64,000 nt of DNA from Streptomyces sp. NBC_00443. GTDB lineage: Bacteria > Actinomycetota > Actinomycetes > Streptomycetales > Streptomycetaceae. Positions 41,168 to 48,659 of this stretch are shown in pieces. Where the stretch lies: contig NZ_CP107917.1 in NCBI RefSeq assembly GCF_036014175.1, forward strand, positions 5,084,001 to 5,148,000, read 5' to 3'. Numbering within the stretch: the stretch's first letter is position 1; each line of letters begins with the position of its first letter. The notes beneath the pieces are model-generated. The model had not been told where the DNA came from. It did no database searches and saw only the letters and a list, made by a program, of their open reading frames with translations. A program made the translations under genes and the position numbers.

Positions 41168-41255
41168 CGCGGTGACAGTGAAGGTTCGAGTCCTTCCCCC
41201 GGCACTACGACACCCATCCGGGCCGGGGTAGCCCAACATGGCAGAGGCAGCCGCG
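41168..41255 (+). tRNA. Circularly permuted tRNA-like gene 1 (3' half before 5' half)
   Basis: 3' half: anticodon-arm strand CGCGGT (41168-41173), variable GACAGT, T arm GAAGG-TTCGAGT-CCTTC (41180-41196), acceptor CCCCGGC (41197-41203), discriminator A. After 17 nt comes the 5' half: acceptor GCCGGGG (41222-41228), TA, D arm GCC...GGC with GG in the loop (41231-41248), A, then GCCGCG (41250-41255). The acceptor strands pair 7/7, and the anticodon strands pair 6/6 with one G-U. The canonical T loop and D-loop GG argue for a true tRNA fold. No encoded CCA; the anticodon loop is split, so no identity can be given. Confidence 0.7.
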
Positions 41256-41325
41256 ATCAATCTCAGACTCTCGCTCCAGTCTCAGCATTGCCGCCGATCG
41301 CCGGATCGACCGAGGCCGGACGAAC

Positions 41326-41399
41326 GCCGTCGGATGCGAGTTCGAATCTCGCCTGCACCTTTTGCGTGGTGCGGTAGTTCAAAGGAAGAACACGACGGC
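41326..41399 (+). tRNA. Circularly permuted tRNA-like gene 2 (3' half before 5' half)
   Basis: 3' half: GCCGTCG (41326-41332), GAT, T arm GCGAG-TTCGAAT-CTCGC (41336-41352), acceptor CTGCACC (41353-41359). After TTTTGCGT comes the 5' half: acceptor GGTGCGG (41368-41374), TA, D arm GTTC-AAAGGAA-GAAC (41377-41391), A, CGACGGC (41393-41399). The acceptor pairs 7/7 with one G-U and the anticodon arm pairs 7/7. A further helix CGGATC (41302-41307) / GATCCG (41409-41414) can form outside. No upstream 5' half or downstream 3' half in normal order fits. Anticodon not assignable. Confidence 0.7.
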
Positions 41400-41446
41400 A
41401 TGATGACTGATCCGACCTCTTAAACGCCGCCGGCGTGCGCAATTGG

Positions 41447-41497
41447 GTGGCATCCCCAGGGGCCCGGGAGCTGGATACGACTCCCGGGCTCCGCCAC
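41447..41497 (+). ncRNA. Structured element after the tRNA-like genes
   Basis: GTGGC (41447-41451) and GCCAC (41493-41497) can close a domain with CCCC-A-GGGG and a 9-bp hairpin GCCCGGGAG / CTCCCGGGC (41462-41489) inside. It could be a terminator or a third, more degenerate member of the array. No canonical T loop. Confidence 0.4.
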
Positions 41498-41550
41498 GTT
41501 CCGGCCCGCCGAGAAGGAGTTCCGCGCCGTGGGCCACCGCCGGAATGACT

Positions 41551-42036
41551 CTAGCGTTCGCGTCTGCTCAATGAGGAGTAAGCGCCGAAATCGGGAACCG
41601 GCTCCCAGTTGGCGGAAACATCGACTCCATCACGGTTCTCCACGCATTCGCCACTCTCGTCCTCGATCGCGCGCTGGATGACGCCGCCAGTGGTGAATTC
41701 ATATGTCTCAGTGCGGTCCGCGTCTGCGTACCCGCCTCGCTCCCGAGAATCGCCATAACTGTACGAGGTCGCTGTCTCCAGAAAGAAGGAGCCGTCGATG
41801 AGCGTGAATGTGTAGTCCAGTGTGTCGCGGCCGTATTCGTCCATGAAGATGACCGAGGCGTAGCCGGTCTCCAGTCGCATTTCCACCCGCAGGGCCGGTG
41901 CGGACTGTCCGGCGGAGGCGGCGACTGCGGTGTACAACTCGCCCTTGTCGTGCCGGGCTTGAGCCTGCTCGGGCGTCAAGGGATTTATGGGCGTTTCGGC
42001 GAGGTTGTTCCACTGCTCGCAGTAGGTCCAGATCAT
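41551..42036 (-). CDS. Probable immunity protein for the PrsW-linked toxin
   Basis: Protein of 161 residues, acidic (MIWTYCEQWNNLAETPINPL, YASVIFMDEYGRDTLDYTFT, TATSYSYGDSRERGGY), no signal peptide. It begins 7 bp after the stop of the toxin-tailed PrsW gene, and its lower GC matches the toxin tail rather than its surroundings. Small acidic proteins in this position are typically polymorphic-toxin immunity proteins. No known immunity family recognised, so the assignment rests on context. Confidence 0.6.
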   Translation of the reverse strand: MIWTYCEQWNNLAETPINPLTPEQAQARHDKGELYTAVAASAGQSAPALRVEMRLETGYASVIFMDEYGRDTLDYTFTLIDGSFFLETATSYSYGDSRERGGYADADRTETYEFTTGGVIQRAIEDESGECVENRDGVDVSANWEPVPDFGAYSSLSRRER

Positions 42037-42043
42037 GACTGGT

Positions 42044-44179
42044 TCAGCCCGTCCCCTTCGGTAGCCGGTAGACGAAACCCTGTACGTCTCGGATTATTAC
42101 GCCGTGGTTCGCTGCTTCCCTCAGTGCCCATTCTGGCACAGGATGCGACTGGACGGGGACTTCCAGATAGTACTTACCCTTCAGGGGTTTCCCGATCAAC
42201 TGCGGATATTCTGCACGCGCTTTTGGCGTGTCCGGTATTTTCGTTCCTGCCTTGTACTTCTGATTGATCTCTCGCAGATAGTCCTTGAATGAATCTGGCT
42301 TGATCTTCGCTATCTGCGTCTGTTTGCGGGAAACGATCTCTTTCCCGGGGCGATACGAGTCGAGGTATTTTCCGTTTTCTAGGTAGACCTCGTTGGCCGG
42401 GTAACGCGGCCAGTTCTGCCTGTTGAATTGCCGCCCCGCCTTCCACTTGTCACGCAGCCACTGCGGGACGCCGTCGCTCTTGCCGCCGCCCGGATCACTC
42501 GCACCCGTTCCCCCGGCACCGACCGACATCAGCACGACGCCCGCCGTACCCAGCACCCCGGCACTGAGCGCCGCCTCGGCCGTGAGCGCGCCGATCATCC
42601 CGCCTCCGGCCAGCGCGAAGCCGCCCGGTGGGAACAGGGCCAGCAGCGAGAGCAGGAGGAGGGCGAAGCCGAGGTAGACCAGGAAGGTGTCCAGGGCGTC
42701 GAGGAGGTGGAGCGTGCGGATGGTTCTGCCGTCGGGGCCCGCGTCGCCGAGGCCGCGCGACAGGAGGAGGACGCCGGTCGTGGCCGCCCCCAGTGCCGTT
42801 CCGAGGCGGAAGCGGTGGGCCGCCAGCACTTCCCCCAGGGGCTGTGCCGACGCCAGTCGCCAGGTGCGGAGGAGGGTGACCAGCTGGTACGCGATCCAGG
42901 CCAGGGCGGCAACGCCGAAGCCCATGAGGATCTTCGGCCCCGCACCGGTACTGAAGTACTCCTGGAGGCCGGCGGTGGAGGTGAACGAGCCGACGCCCAG
43001 GAACAGCAGCGCCGGGAGCATGAGCACGCACGGGATCAGCAGCAGCAGCCACCGGTTCCGGGTACGCCGGGCCGCTCGGGTGGCCTTCAGCCAGGCGCGG
43101 ATGTTCAGCGACTGCCAGGCACGCCCGTTGTCGGACGCGTCCATCCGGGCGGTGATCCCGGCGACCACTCGACGTAGGTCCCTCGTTTCGCCGGGCGGCG
43201 TCGGCTCGGCGGCTGCGTACAGCAAGGAGCGCCGCAGCCTGACGTAACGAAGGACGAGCAGCAGGCTCCACGGCAGACGCCAGGCCGCATACCGCAGCAG
43301 AGCTCCCAGGCTGTCGCCGTCGGCACGTTCGGACGCGAGGAGTACGTCGGGCATGGCGCCCTTGGCGCGGTGGAGCCGGCGCAGGTCCGCGGCCATGGCG
43401 ATGGCCAGGCACACGAGTGGCGCGGCCCATGCCAGCTCGTTCAGGGACTCCAGCCATTCCCTGGTCCCGGCGGCATGCTCCTGCACCGCGTAGTTGTTCA
43501 CCGTGTGGTGGGCGGCGGCAGCGGCGATCGGGAGGATCGACAGCAGGCGTATCCAGCCGTGCGCGCGCCACAGCAGCCCGACCCCGAAGCCGGCCATGGC
43601 CGTGAACACCAGGTGCGTGAACGTTTCCGTGGCAGCAGGGCCGCCCAGGTTCAGTTGGCTGAACGGGGCCGGGAGCCACGACGTGAGCACCTGTCCCAGG
43701 CCCGGCACATACGGCGGGGACAGGCTGTCGGGGACGATCCAGCCCTCGCCGCGGGTGATCGCCCGGTCCGCGTCCAGGCCGAACCGGAGAACCGCCTCCA
43801 GCAGCCCGAAACCCGCCCCGAGAGCCGCGCCCACCACGGTGCAGTCGGTCAGCCCCCACTGGCGGCGGACCCGCATGCTCAGCCCCGCCAGCAGCAGCGG
43901 GGAAACCTTGAGTAACTCCTCCACCCAAGGAGCGACCGTGTAGCTGGTGGTGTTCACCACCGTCACCAGCGACCGGCCCGACTGCTCCGCGTAGACACGG
44001 GTATAGGCGAACTCCACCAACGCCGTCGCCACGCCGCACCCGTACACGCCCACCGCGAGCGCCAGCAGCACGGTCGACAGGCGCACCGAACGCGTCGGTG
44101 AGGAAATCGCGAAAAGTTGCAGTACGCCCCAGACGGCCGCCACCGCCATCACCAACGTCACGCCAGGCCCCCGATGCAC
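42044..44179 (-). CDS. PrsW-family membrane protease with C-terminal polymorphic-toxin domain
   Basis: Protein of 711 residues. Residues about 1-270 are a PrsW intramembrane metalloprotease: EE in APWVEELLKVSP (E87, E88), GAGFGLLEAV, then THLVFTAMAGFGVG and AAAHHTVNN. More membrane helices follow (about 370-560). The last 135 residues are soluble and different in composition: WPRYPANEVYLENGKYLDSY, EIVSRKQTQIAKIKPDSFKD, and LEVPVQSHPVPEWALREAAN, a pattern I know from C-terminal toxin domains in polymorphic-toxin systems. It ends GFVYRLPKGTG. The start could be GTG 44179 or a few codons later. Confidence 0.8.
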   Translation of the reverse strand: MHRGPGVTLVMAVAAVWGVLQLFAISSPTRSVRLSTVLLALAVGVYGCGVATALVEFAYTRVYAEQSGRSLVTVVNTTSYTVAPWVEELLKVSPLLLAGLSMRVRRQWGLTDCTVVGAALGAGFGLLEAVLRFGLDADRAITRGEGWIVPDSLSPPYVPGLGQVLTSWLPAPFSQLNLGGPAATETFTHLVFTAMAGFGVGLLWRAHGWIRLLSILPIAAAAAHHTVNNYAVQEHAAGTREWLESLNELAWAAPLVCLAIAMAADLRRLHRAKGAMPDVLLASERADGDSLGALLRYAAWRLPWSLLLVLRYVRLRRSLLYAAAEPTPPGETRDLRRVVAGITARMDASDNGRAWQSLNIRAWLKATRAARRTRNRWLLLLIPCVLMLPALLFLGVGSFTSTAGLQEYFSTGAGPKILMGFGVAALAWIAYQLVTLLRTWRLASAQPLGEVLAAHRFRLGTALGAATTGVLLLSRGLGDAGPDGRTIRTLHLLDALDTFLVYLGFALLLLSLLALFPPGGFALAGGGMIGALTAEAALSAGVLGTAGVVLMSVGAGGTGASDPGGGKSDGVPQWLRDKWKAGRQFNRQNWPRYPANEVYLENGKYLDSYRPGKEIVSRKQTQIAKIKPDSFKDYLREINQKYKAGTKIPDTPKARAEYPQLIGKPLKGKYYLEVPVQSHPVPEWALREAANHGVIIRDVQGFVYRLPKGTG

Positions 44180-44373
44180 CGGAACAACATTCGATTCGCG
44201 ATAGTGAACGCGATGCTAGGCAGTTGACCGCCGGTGCGGCAAGGGAGTTGTGAGACGGCAGTCGCGTGAGCCGGCCGGGACGGTCGGCACGCGCGTCCCG
44301 GCGGCGCGGGCAGGCGGCGCGCACACTTCCCATGAGCGGTACCTTCATCATCACGCCGATGAGGAGAGTCAAC

Positions 44374-47300
44374 GTGAGCAAGTTCGTGCGGCCTGCGGCC
44401 GAGGGCGCCGACCCCTTCGGTACGGCCCGTCTGCGTCGCGGCGTGCTGGATGCCTGGGCGACCAGTCCGGCCCGTTTCCGGGAGGACGCCAACGCCGAGG
44501 AGGACCTCGTCCTCGGCGGGTACCGGGACCGGCTCGTCGTCGAGCTCGCTCAGAACGCCGCCGACGCCGCCGCCAGGGCGGGAGTGCCCGGAAAGCTCCG
44601 GCTCACCCTCCGCGAGGGTGTTCTCGTCGCCGCCAACACCGGTGCTGCGCTGGACGCGGGCGGTGTCGAGTCGCTGGCCACCCTGCGCGCCTCCGCCAAG
44701 CGGGACTCGGCCTCCGTCGGCCGGTTCGGTGTCGGCTTCGCGTCCGTGATCGCGGTCACCGACGAACCCGCCGTCGTCGGGCGGCACGGCGGTGTCCGGT
44801 GGTCCCTCGCCGAGGCCCGTGAACTGGCCCGGGAGACCGCGGCACACAGCCCGGGGCTCGGGGACGAGATCCGGCGGCGGGACGGACATGTGCCGCTGCT
44901 GCGCCTGCCGTTCGCCGCCGAGGGCACCGCCCCGGACCCCTACGACACGGTCGTCATCCTCCCTCTGCGCGACACCGCCGCGGCCGACCTCGCCGAGCGG
45001 CTGCTGCACTCCGTCGACGACGCCCTGCTCCTCGCCCTGCCCGGGCTGGAGGAGGTCGTGATCGAGGTCGGCGATGCCGAGCCGCGCACCCTGCGCCGTG
45101 GAGCCGACGGACCCTTCACCGTCGTGGAGGACTCCGCCAACGGCGTCACCCACTGGCGTACGGCCGCCGCCCACGGCCCGCTCACGCCCGAACTGCTCGC
45201 CGACCGCCCGGTCGAGGAGCGGCTGCGCCCCCACTGGTCGCTCACCTGGGCCGTCCCGGTCAACGCCGCCGACAGCACGCCCGCCCGGCCCCGCACCGCC
45301 CCCGTCGTCCACGCGCCGACGCCCAGCGACGAGGCCCTCGGCGTCCCCGCCCTCCTCATCGCCTCCTTCCCCCTCGACACCACCCGCCGGCACGCCGCCC
45401 CCGGCCCGCTCACCGACTTCCTCGTGCAGCGGGCGGCGGACGCGTACGCCGAACTGCTCGCCGACTGGCGCCCGGTGAGCGACGGCATCATCGGCCTCGT
45501 GCCCGGCCCGCTCGGCAAGGGCGAACTCGACGGCGCCCTGCGCCAGGCCATCCTGGAGCGCCTGCCCCGCACGTCGTTCCTGCCGCCCGCCGTCCAGCCG
45601 CAGGAGCAGGACTCCGAGCTGCCCGAGTCCCTGCGGCCCCGGGACGCCGAAGTGGTCGAAGGCGCCGGCGCCGACACCGTGCACGTCCTCGCCGAGGTAC
45701 TGCCCACCCTCCTCCCCGCCGGGCTCGAACGGCGCGTGGAGCTGCGGACGTTGGGCGTCACCCGGGTCCCGCTGACCGACGCGGTCGACCGCCTCGCCGG
45801 GCTGGAGAAGGAGCCGGGCTGGTGGCGGCGGCTCTACGACAGCCTCGCCGGGGTCGACCCGGACCGGCTGTCCGGCCTGCCCGTGCCGCTGGCCGACGGG
45901 CGCACCACCATCGGCCCCCGGCAGATCCTGCTCCCCACCTCCGACGGCGCCCCCGTCGACCCGGAGATCCTGGCCCGCCTCGGCCTGAAGGTCGCCCACC
46001 CGGACGCCGCGCACCCGCTCCTGGAGAAGCTCGGCGCCCTGCCGGCCACGCCCCGCGCGGTCCTCACCACGCCCCAGGTGCGCGCCGCGGTCGCCGCCTC
46101 CCTGGACGACGACGGCGCGCTGAGCTGGGAGGAGGACACGCCCGACGCCGAGGAACTGGCCGACACCGTCCTCGCCCTCGTGCGCGAAGCGGGCCTGGAG
46201 CCCGGTGACGAGCCGTGGCTCGGCGCCCTCGCGCTGCCCGACGAGGAGGGCGAGCCCGCGCCCGCCGGTGAACTCGTCCTCCCCGGCAGCCCCTTCCACC
46301 AGGTCATGCGGGACGGCGAACTCGCCACCGTGGACGCCGAACTGGCCGAGAAGTGGGGCGAGCAGCCCCTCGCGGCCTGTGGTGTCCTCGCGAACTTCGC
46401 CCTCGTGCGCGCCACGGACGTCGTCCTCGACCCGGACGAACTGGAGCCGCGCGAGGGCGACTTCGCCGAGCCCGACGACCCGGGTCTGCTGGACGCCGTG
46501 GACGTCTGGAGCGAGGACATCCTCGACCGCTTCCCGGACACGCCGGTACCGCCGGTCGCCACCGAGCTGATCGCCGTACGCGACCTGGACCTGGTGGACG
46601 ACGACAAGTGGCCCCAGGCCCTCGCCCTGCTCGCCCGGCCGCCCCTGCGGGACGCGCTGACCCAGCAGGTGCGGATCCTGCTGCCCGACGGCACGCACGA
46701 GGTCGTACGGCCGTACACCGCCTGGTGGCTGCGCGGTCACCCGGTGCTGGACGGCCGCCGCCCGGCCGGGCTCCTCGCCTCCGGCGGCGATCCGCTGCTG
46801 CGCGGCCTGTACGACGAGGCCGACGCGACCGGCTTCGAGGACGAACAGGTGCTGCGGGCCCTCGGGGTGCGTACCTCCGTCGCCGCGCTGCTGGACGAGC
46901 CGGGCGGCGGCGCCGAGCTGCTCGACCGCCTCGCCGACCCGGACCGCCGCGTCACCTCCGCCCAGCTGCACGCCCTGTACGGCGCCCTGGCCGACCTCGA
47001 CCCCGACCAGGTGACCCTGCCGGACGAGCTGCGGGCCGTGATCGACGGGCGGGTCGAGGTGGTGGACGCGGCGGACGCGGTGGTCGTGGACTCACCCGAC
47101 CTGCTGCCGTTCACGGAGGGCGTGCCGCTGCTTCCCGTACGGCCTTCGCGCGCCGCCGAGCTGGCCGAGCTGTTCCAGGTGCGGCGGCTGAGCGAGTCCG
47201 TCACCGGCGACGTGGACTCCGAGGGCACCGAGCATGACGTACCGGAGCCGGTACGGGTGCTGCTCGGGGCGCGGACGCCCCGGTCGTACGTCGAGCACGA

Positions 47301-47496
47301 GGAACTCGTCGTCGACGGCGTGGAGATCGACTGGCGCCACACGAACGACGGCACCCTGCACGCCTCGACCCTGGAGGGCGTCGCCGCGGGGCTCGCCTGG
47401 GCGGCGGGGCAGTGGCCGCGACGGTTCGAGGTGGCGGCACTGCTGGAGGATCCGTCCCGGACGGAGGAGCTGGCTCGGGACCGGTGGTTCGACTGA
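44374..47496 (+). CDS. Sacsin-N-terminal-like GHKL ATPase, large
   Basis: Protein of 1040 residues from GTG 44374 with GAGGAGAG 5 bp upstream. The N-terminal 150 residues are a GHKL (Hsp90/sacsin-like) ATPase: LVVELAQNAADAAARAG (N box), ANTGAALDAGGVESLATLRA (G1), SVGRFGVGFASVIAVTDEPA (G2). The rest (about 200-1040) is a long divergent region without membrane segments or known catalytic motifs. Related bacterial proteins may act as chaperones or in defence, but function is unproven. Expressed away from the PrsW-toxin gene. Confidence 0.8.
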   Translation: MSKFVRPAAEGADPFGTARLRRGVLDAWATSPARFREDANAEEDLVLGGYRDRLVVELAQNAADAAARAGVPGKLRLTLREGVLVAANTGAALDAGGVESLATLRASAKRDSASVGRFGVGFASVIAVTDEPAVVGRHGGVRWSLAEARELARETAAHSPGLGDEIRRRDGHVPLLRLPFAAEGTAPDPYDTVVILPLRDTAAADLAERLLHSVDDALLLALPGLEEVVIEVGDAEPRTLRRGADGPFTVVEDSANGVTHWRTAAAHGPLTPELLADRPVEERLRPHWSLTWAVPVNAADSTPARPRTAPVVHAPTPSDEALGVPALLIASFPLDTTRRHAAPGPLTDFLVQRAADAYAELLADWRPVSDGIIGLVPGPLGKGELDGALRQAILERLPRTSFLPPAVQPQEQDSELPESLRPRDAEVVEGAGADTVHVLAEVLPTLLPAGLERRVELRTLGVTRVPLTDAVDRLAGLEKEPGWWRRLYDSLAGVDPDRLSGLPVPLADGRTTIGPRQILLPTSDGAPVDPEILARLGLKVAHPDAAHPLLEKLGALPATPRAVLTTPQVRAAVAASLDDDGALSWEEDTPDAEELADTVLALVREAGLEPGDEPWLGALALPDEEGEPAPAGELVLPGSPFHQVMRDGELATVDAELAEKWGEQPLAACGVLANFALVRATDVVLDPDELEPREGDFAEPDDPGLLDAVDVWSEDILDRFPDTPVPPVATELIAVRDLDLVDDDKWPQALALLARPPLRDALTQQVRILLPDGTHEVVRPYTAWWLRGHPVLDGRRPAGLLASGGDPLLRGLYDEADATGFEDEQVLRALGVRTSVAALLDEPGGGAELLDRLADPDRRVTSAQLHALYGALADLDPDQVTLPDELRAVIDGRVEVVDAADAVVVDSPDLLPFTEGVPLLPVRPSRAAELAELFQVRRLSESVTGDVDSEGTEHDVPEPVRVLLGARTPRSYVEHEELVVDGVEIDWRHTNDGTLHASTLEGVAAGLAWAAGQWPRRFEVAALLEDPSRTEELARDRWFD

Positions 47497-47577
47497 GGGG
47501 CGCCTCCCTCCGGCTGATCTTGAAATTTCTCGCACAAATTTCTCACGAGTCGTACAACCTTTCGTACGCGTCGCGAA

Positions 47578-47661
47578 TCTGATCACGGGAGTCAACGGAC
47601 TCTCTGATCACTTGGGCCCCGTACGCAGCCACGAGCCGCTGGGTGTGACCGGGCGGGGCCC
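47578..47661 (+). ncRNA. Structured 5' leader of the first secreted paralog
   Basis: Stems: GAGTC-AACG-GACTC (47589-47602) flanked by two CTGATCA copies, then GGGCCCCG (47614-47621) with CGGGGCCC (47654-47661). The CCCC at the end can instead pair with GGGG of the ribosome site (47673-47676). The layout matches the leader of the paralog at 48557-48656. No known riboswitch class recognised. Confidence 0.5.
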
Positions 47662-47685
47662 CTTTGCAACGTGGGGAAACAACAC

Positions 47686-48465
47686 ATGCGCATGCGTGCC
47701 ACCCTCGGCGTCGTCACCGGCGCCCTGGCCCTTTCCGCTCTTGCCGTGCCGGCCGCCCAGGCCGACGAGGTCGAGGGCGACACGGCGATCTCGAACGTCG
47801 TGGTGAACGGTGGCAAGGCGGCGGTCGTCGGGTCGACCGCGAAGAAGACCATCACCGTGTCCTTCACCGTCAAGGACAACTCGGGCGTCGACTGGGCCCA
47901 GGCGATCCTGTTCCACGGCGCGAACATCGACAGCTCCGACTCCGGTGCCGTGGCCAACAGCAGCGACGGTCGCGCCAAGTGCACGGTGGTCAACTCGACG
48001 ACGTCGAACTGCAAGTCCACCTTCGACCTCAAGCCGGGCTACAACCTGATCAACAAGGTGGCCGGCACCTGGAAGGTCTGGGCGATCGCGGCGGGCAACG
48101 ACGCCGACTACGTCCAGAAGGACAACGCCAAGAGCTTCCAGGTCCAGCGCGCCTCCAAGCTGACGGTCAACGCCTCGCCGGAGCCGGTGAAGAAGGGCAA
48201 GACCATCACGGTCACCGGCAAGCTGACCCGCGCCAACTGGGAGTCCGGCACCTACTCGGGCTACGCCACGCAGTCCGTGAAGCTGCAGTTCCGCAAGAAG
48301 AGCAGCAGCACCTACAGCACCGTCAAGACCATCAAGACCAACTCGAAGGGCGACCTGAAGACCACGGTCACCGCGTCGCAGGACGGCTACTTCCGTTACG
48401 GCTTCGCGGGCACGTCGACCACCCCGGCGGTCAACGCCACGGGTGACTTCGTCGACGTGCGGTGA
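47686..48465 (+). CDS. Secreted protein, paralog A
   Basis: Protein of 259 residues. The signal peptide MRMRATLGVVTGALALSALA ends at AQA-DE. The mature part has a pair of Cys (KCTVVNSTTSNC, probable disulfide) and a C-terminal beta-sandwich (KLTVNASPEPVKKGKTITVT to the end) almost identical to that of the next gene. ATG 47686 is favoured over the GTG at 47671. Probably a cell-envelope or extracellular protein; function unknown. Preceded by a long structured leader. Confidence 0.85.
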   Translation: MRMRATLGVVTGALALSALAVPAAQADEVEGDTAISNVVVNGGKAAVVGSTAKKTITVSFTVKDNSGVDWAQAILFHGANIDSSDSGAVANSSDGRAKCTVVNSTTSNCKSTFDLKPGYNLINKVAGTWKVWAIAAGNDADYVQKDNAKSFQVQRASKLTVNASPEPVKKGKTITVTGKLTRANWESGTYSGYATQSVKLQFRKKSSSTYSTVKTIKTNSKGDLKTTVTASQDGYFRYGFAGTSTTPAVNATGDFVDVR

Positions 48466-48556
48466 AAGCGGGCAATCGCCCCGCGTTCACTCAGCGTCAG
48501 TAACGCTTACGCAACATCCACACCAGCGGCACAACCCTCCACTCGTGCCGCATATC

Positions 48557-48656
48557 TGATCTTGTGAGCCAACAGGCTCCAACGATCACTCGGCCCCGGT
48601 GTGATCGCGAGACACGGTGCTCGGCGATCCACCGGGGCCCTTCTCCACGTGGAGAA
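48557..48656 (+). ncRNA. Structured 5' leader of the second secreted paralog
   Basis: GAGCC-AACA-GGCTC (48566-48579), GATCACT (48584-48590), then GGCCCCGGTG (48592-48601) with CACCGGGGCC (48630-48639), and a perfect palindrome TTCTCCACGTGGAGAA (48641-48656) that hides the GGAG ribosome site. Compared with the first leader, the small stem changes T-A to C-G, a compensatory pair. Looks like a conserved cis-regulatory RNA. Confidence 0.5.
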
Positions 48657-48659
48657 CGC

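Noticed and set aside
41097..41204. A normal-order tRNA ending at the first T arm, using GCCGGGA near 41104 as its 5' acceptor strand
   Set aside because: It has one mismatch in the acceptor, no TA plus D-arm pattern and an overlong body, while the 5' half at 41222 pairs perfectly. The permuted order explains the sequence better.
47578..48656. A c-di-AMP (ydaO-type) riboswitch before the secreted genes
   Set aside because: Such riboswitches precede many streptomycete cell-wall genes, but I do not see the conserved core here. The elements are simple stems with shared boxes.
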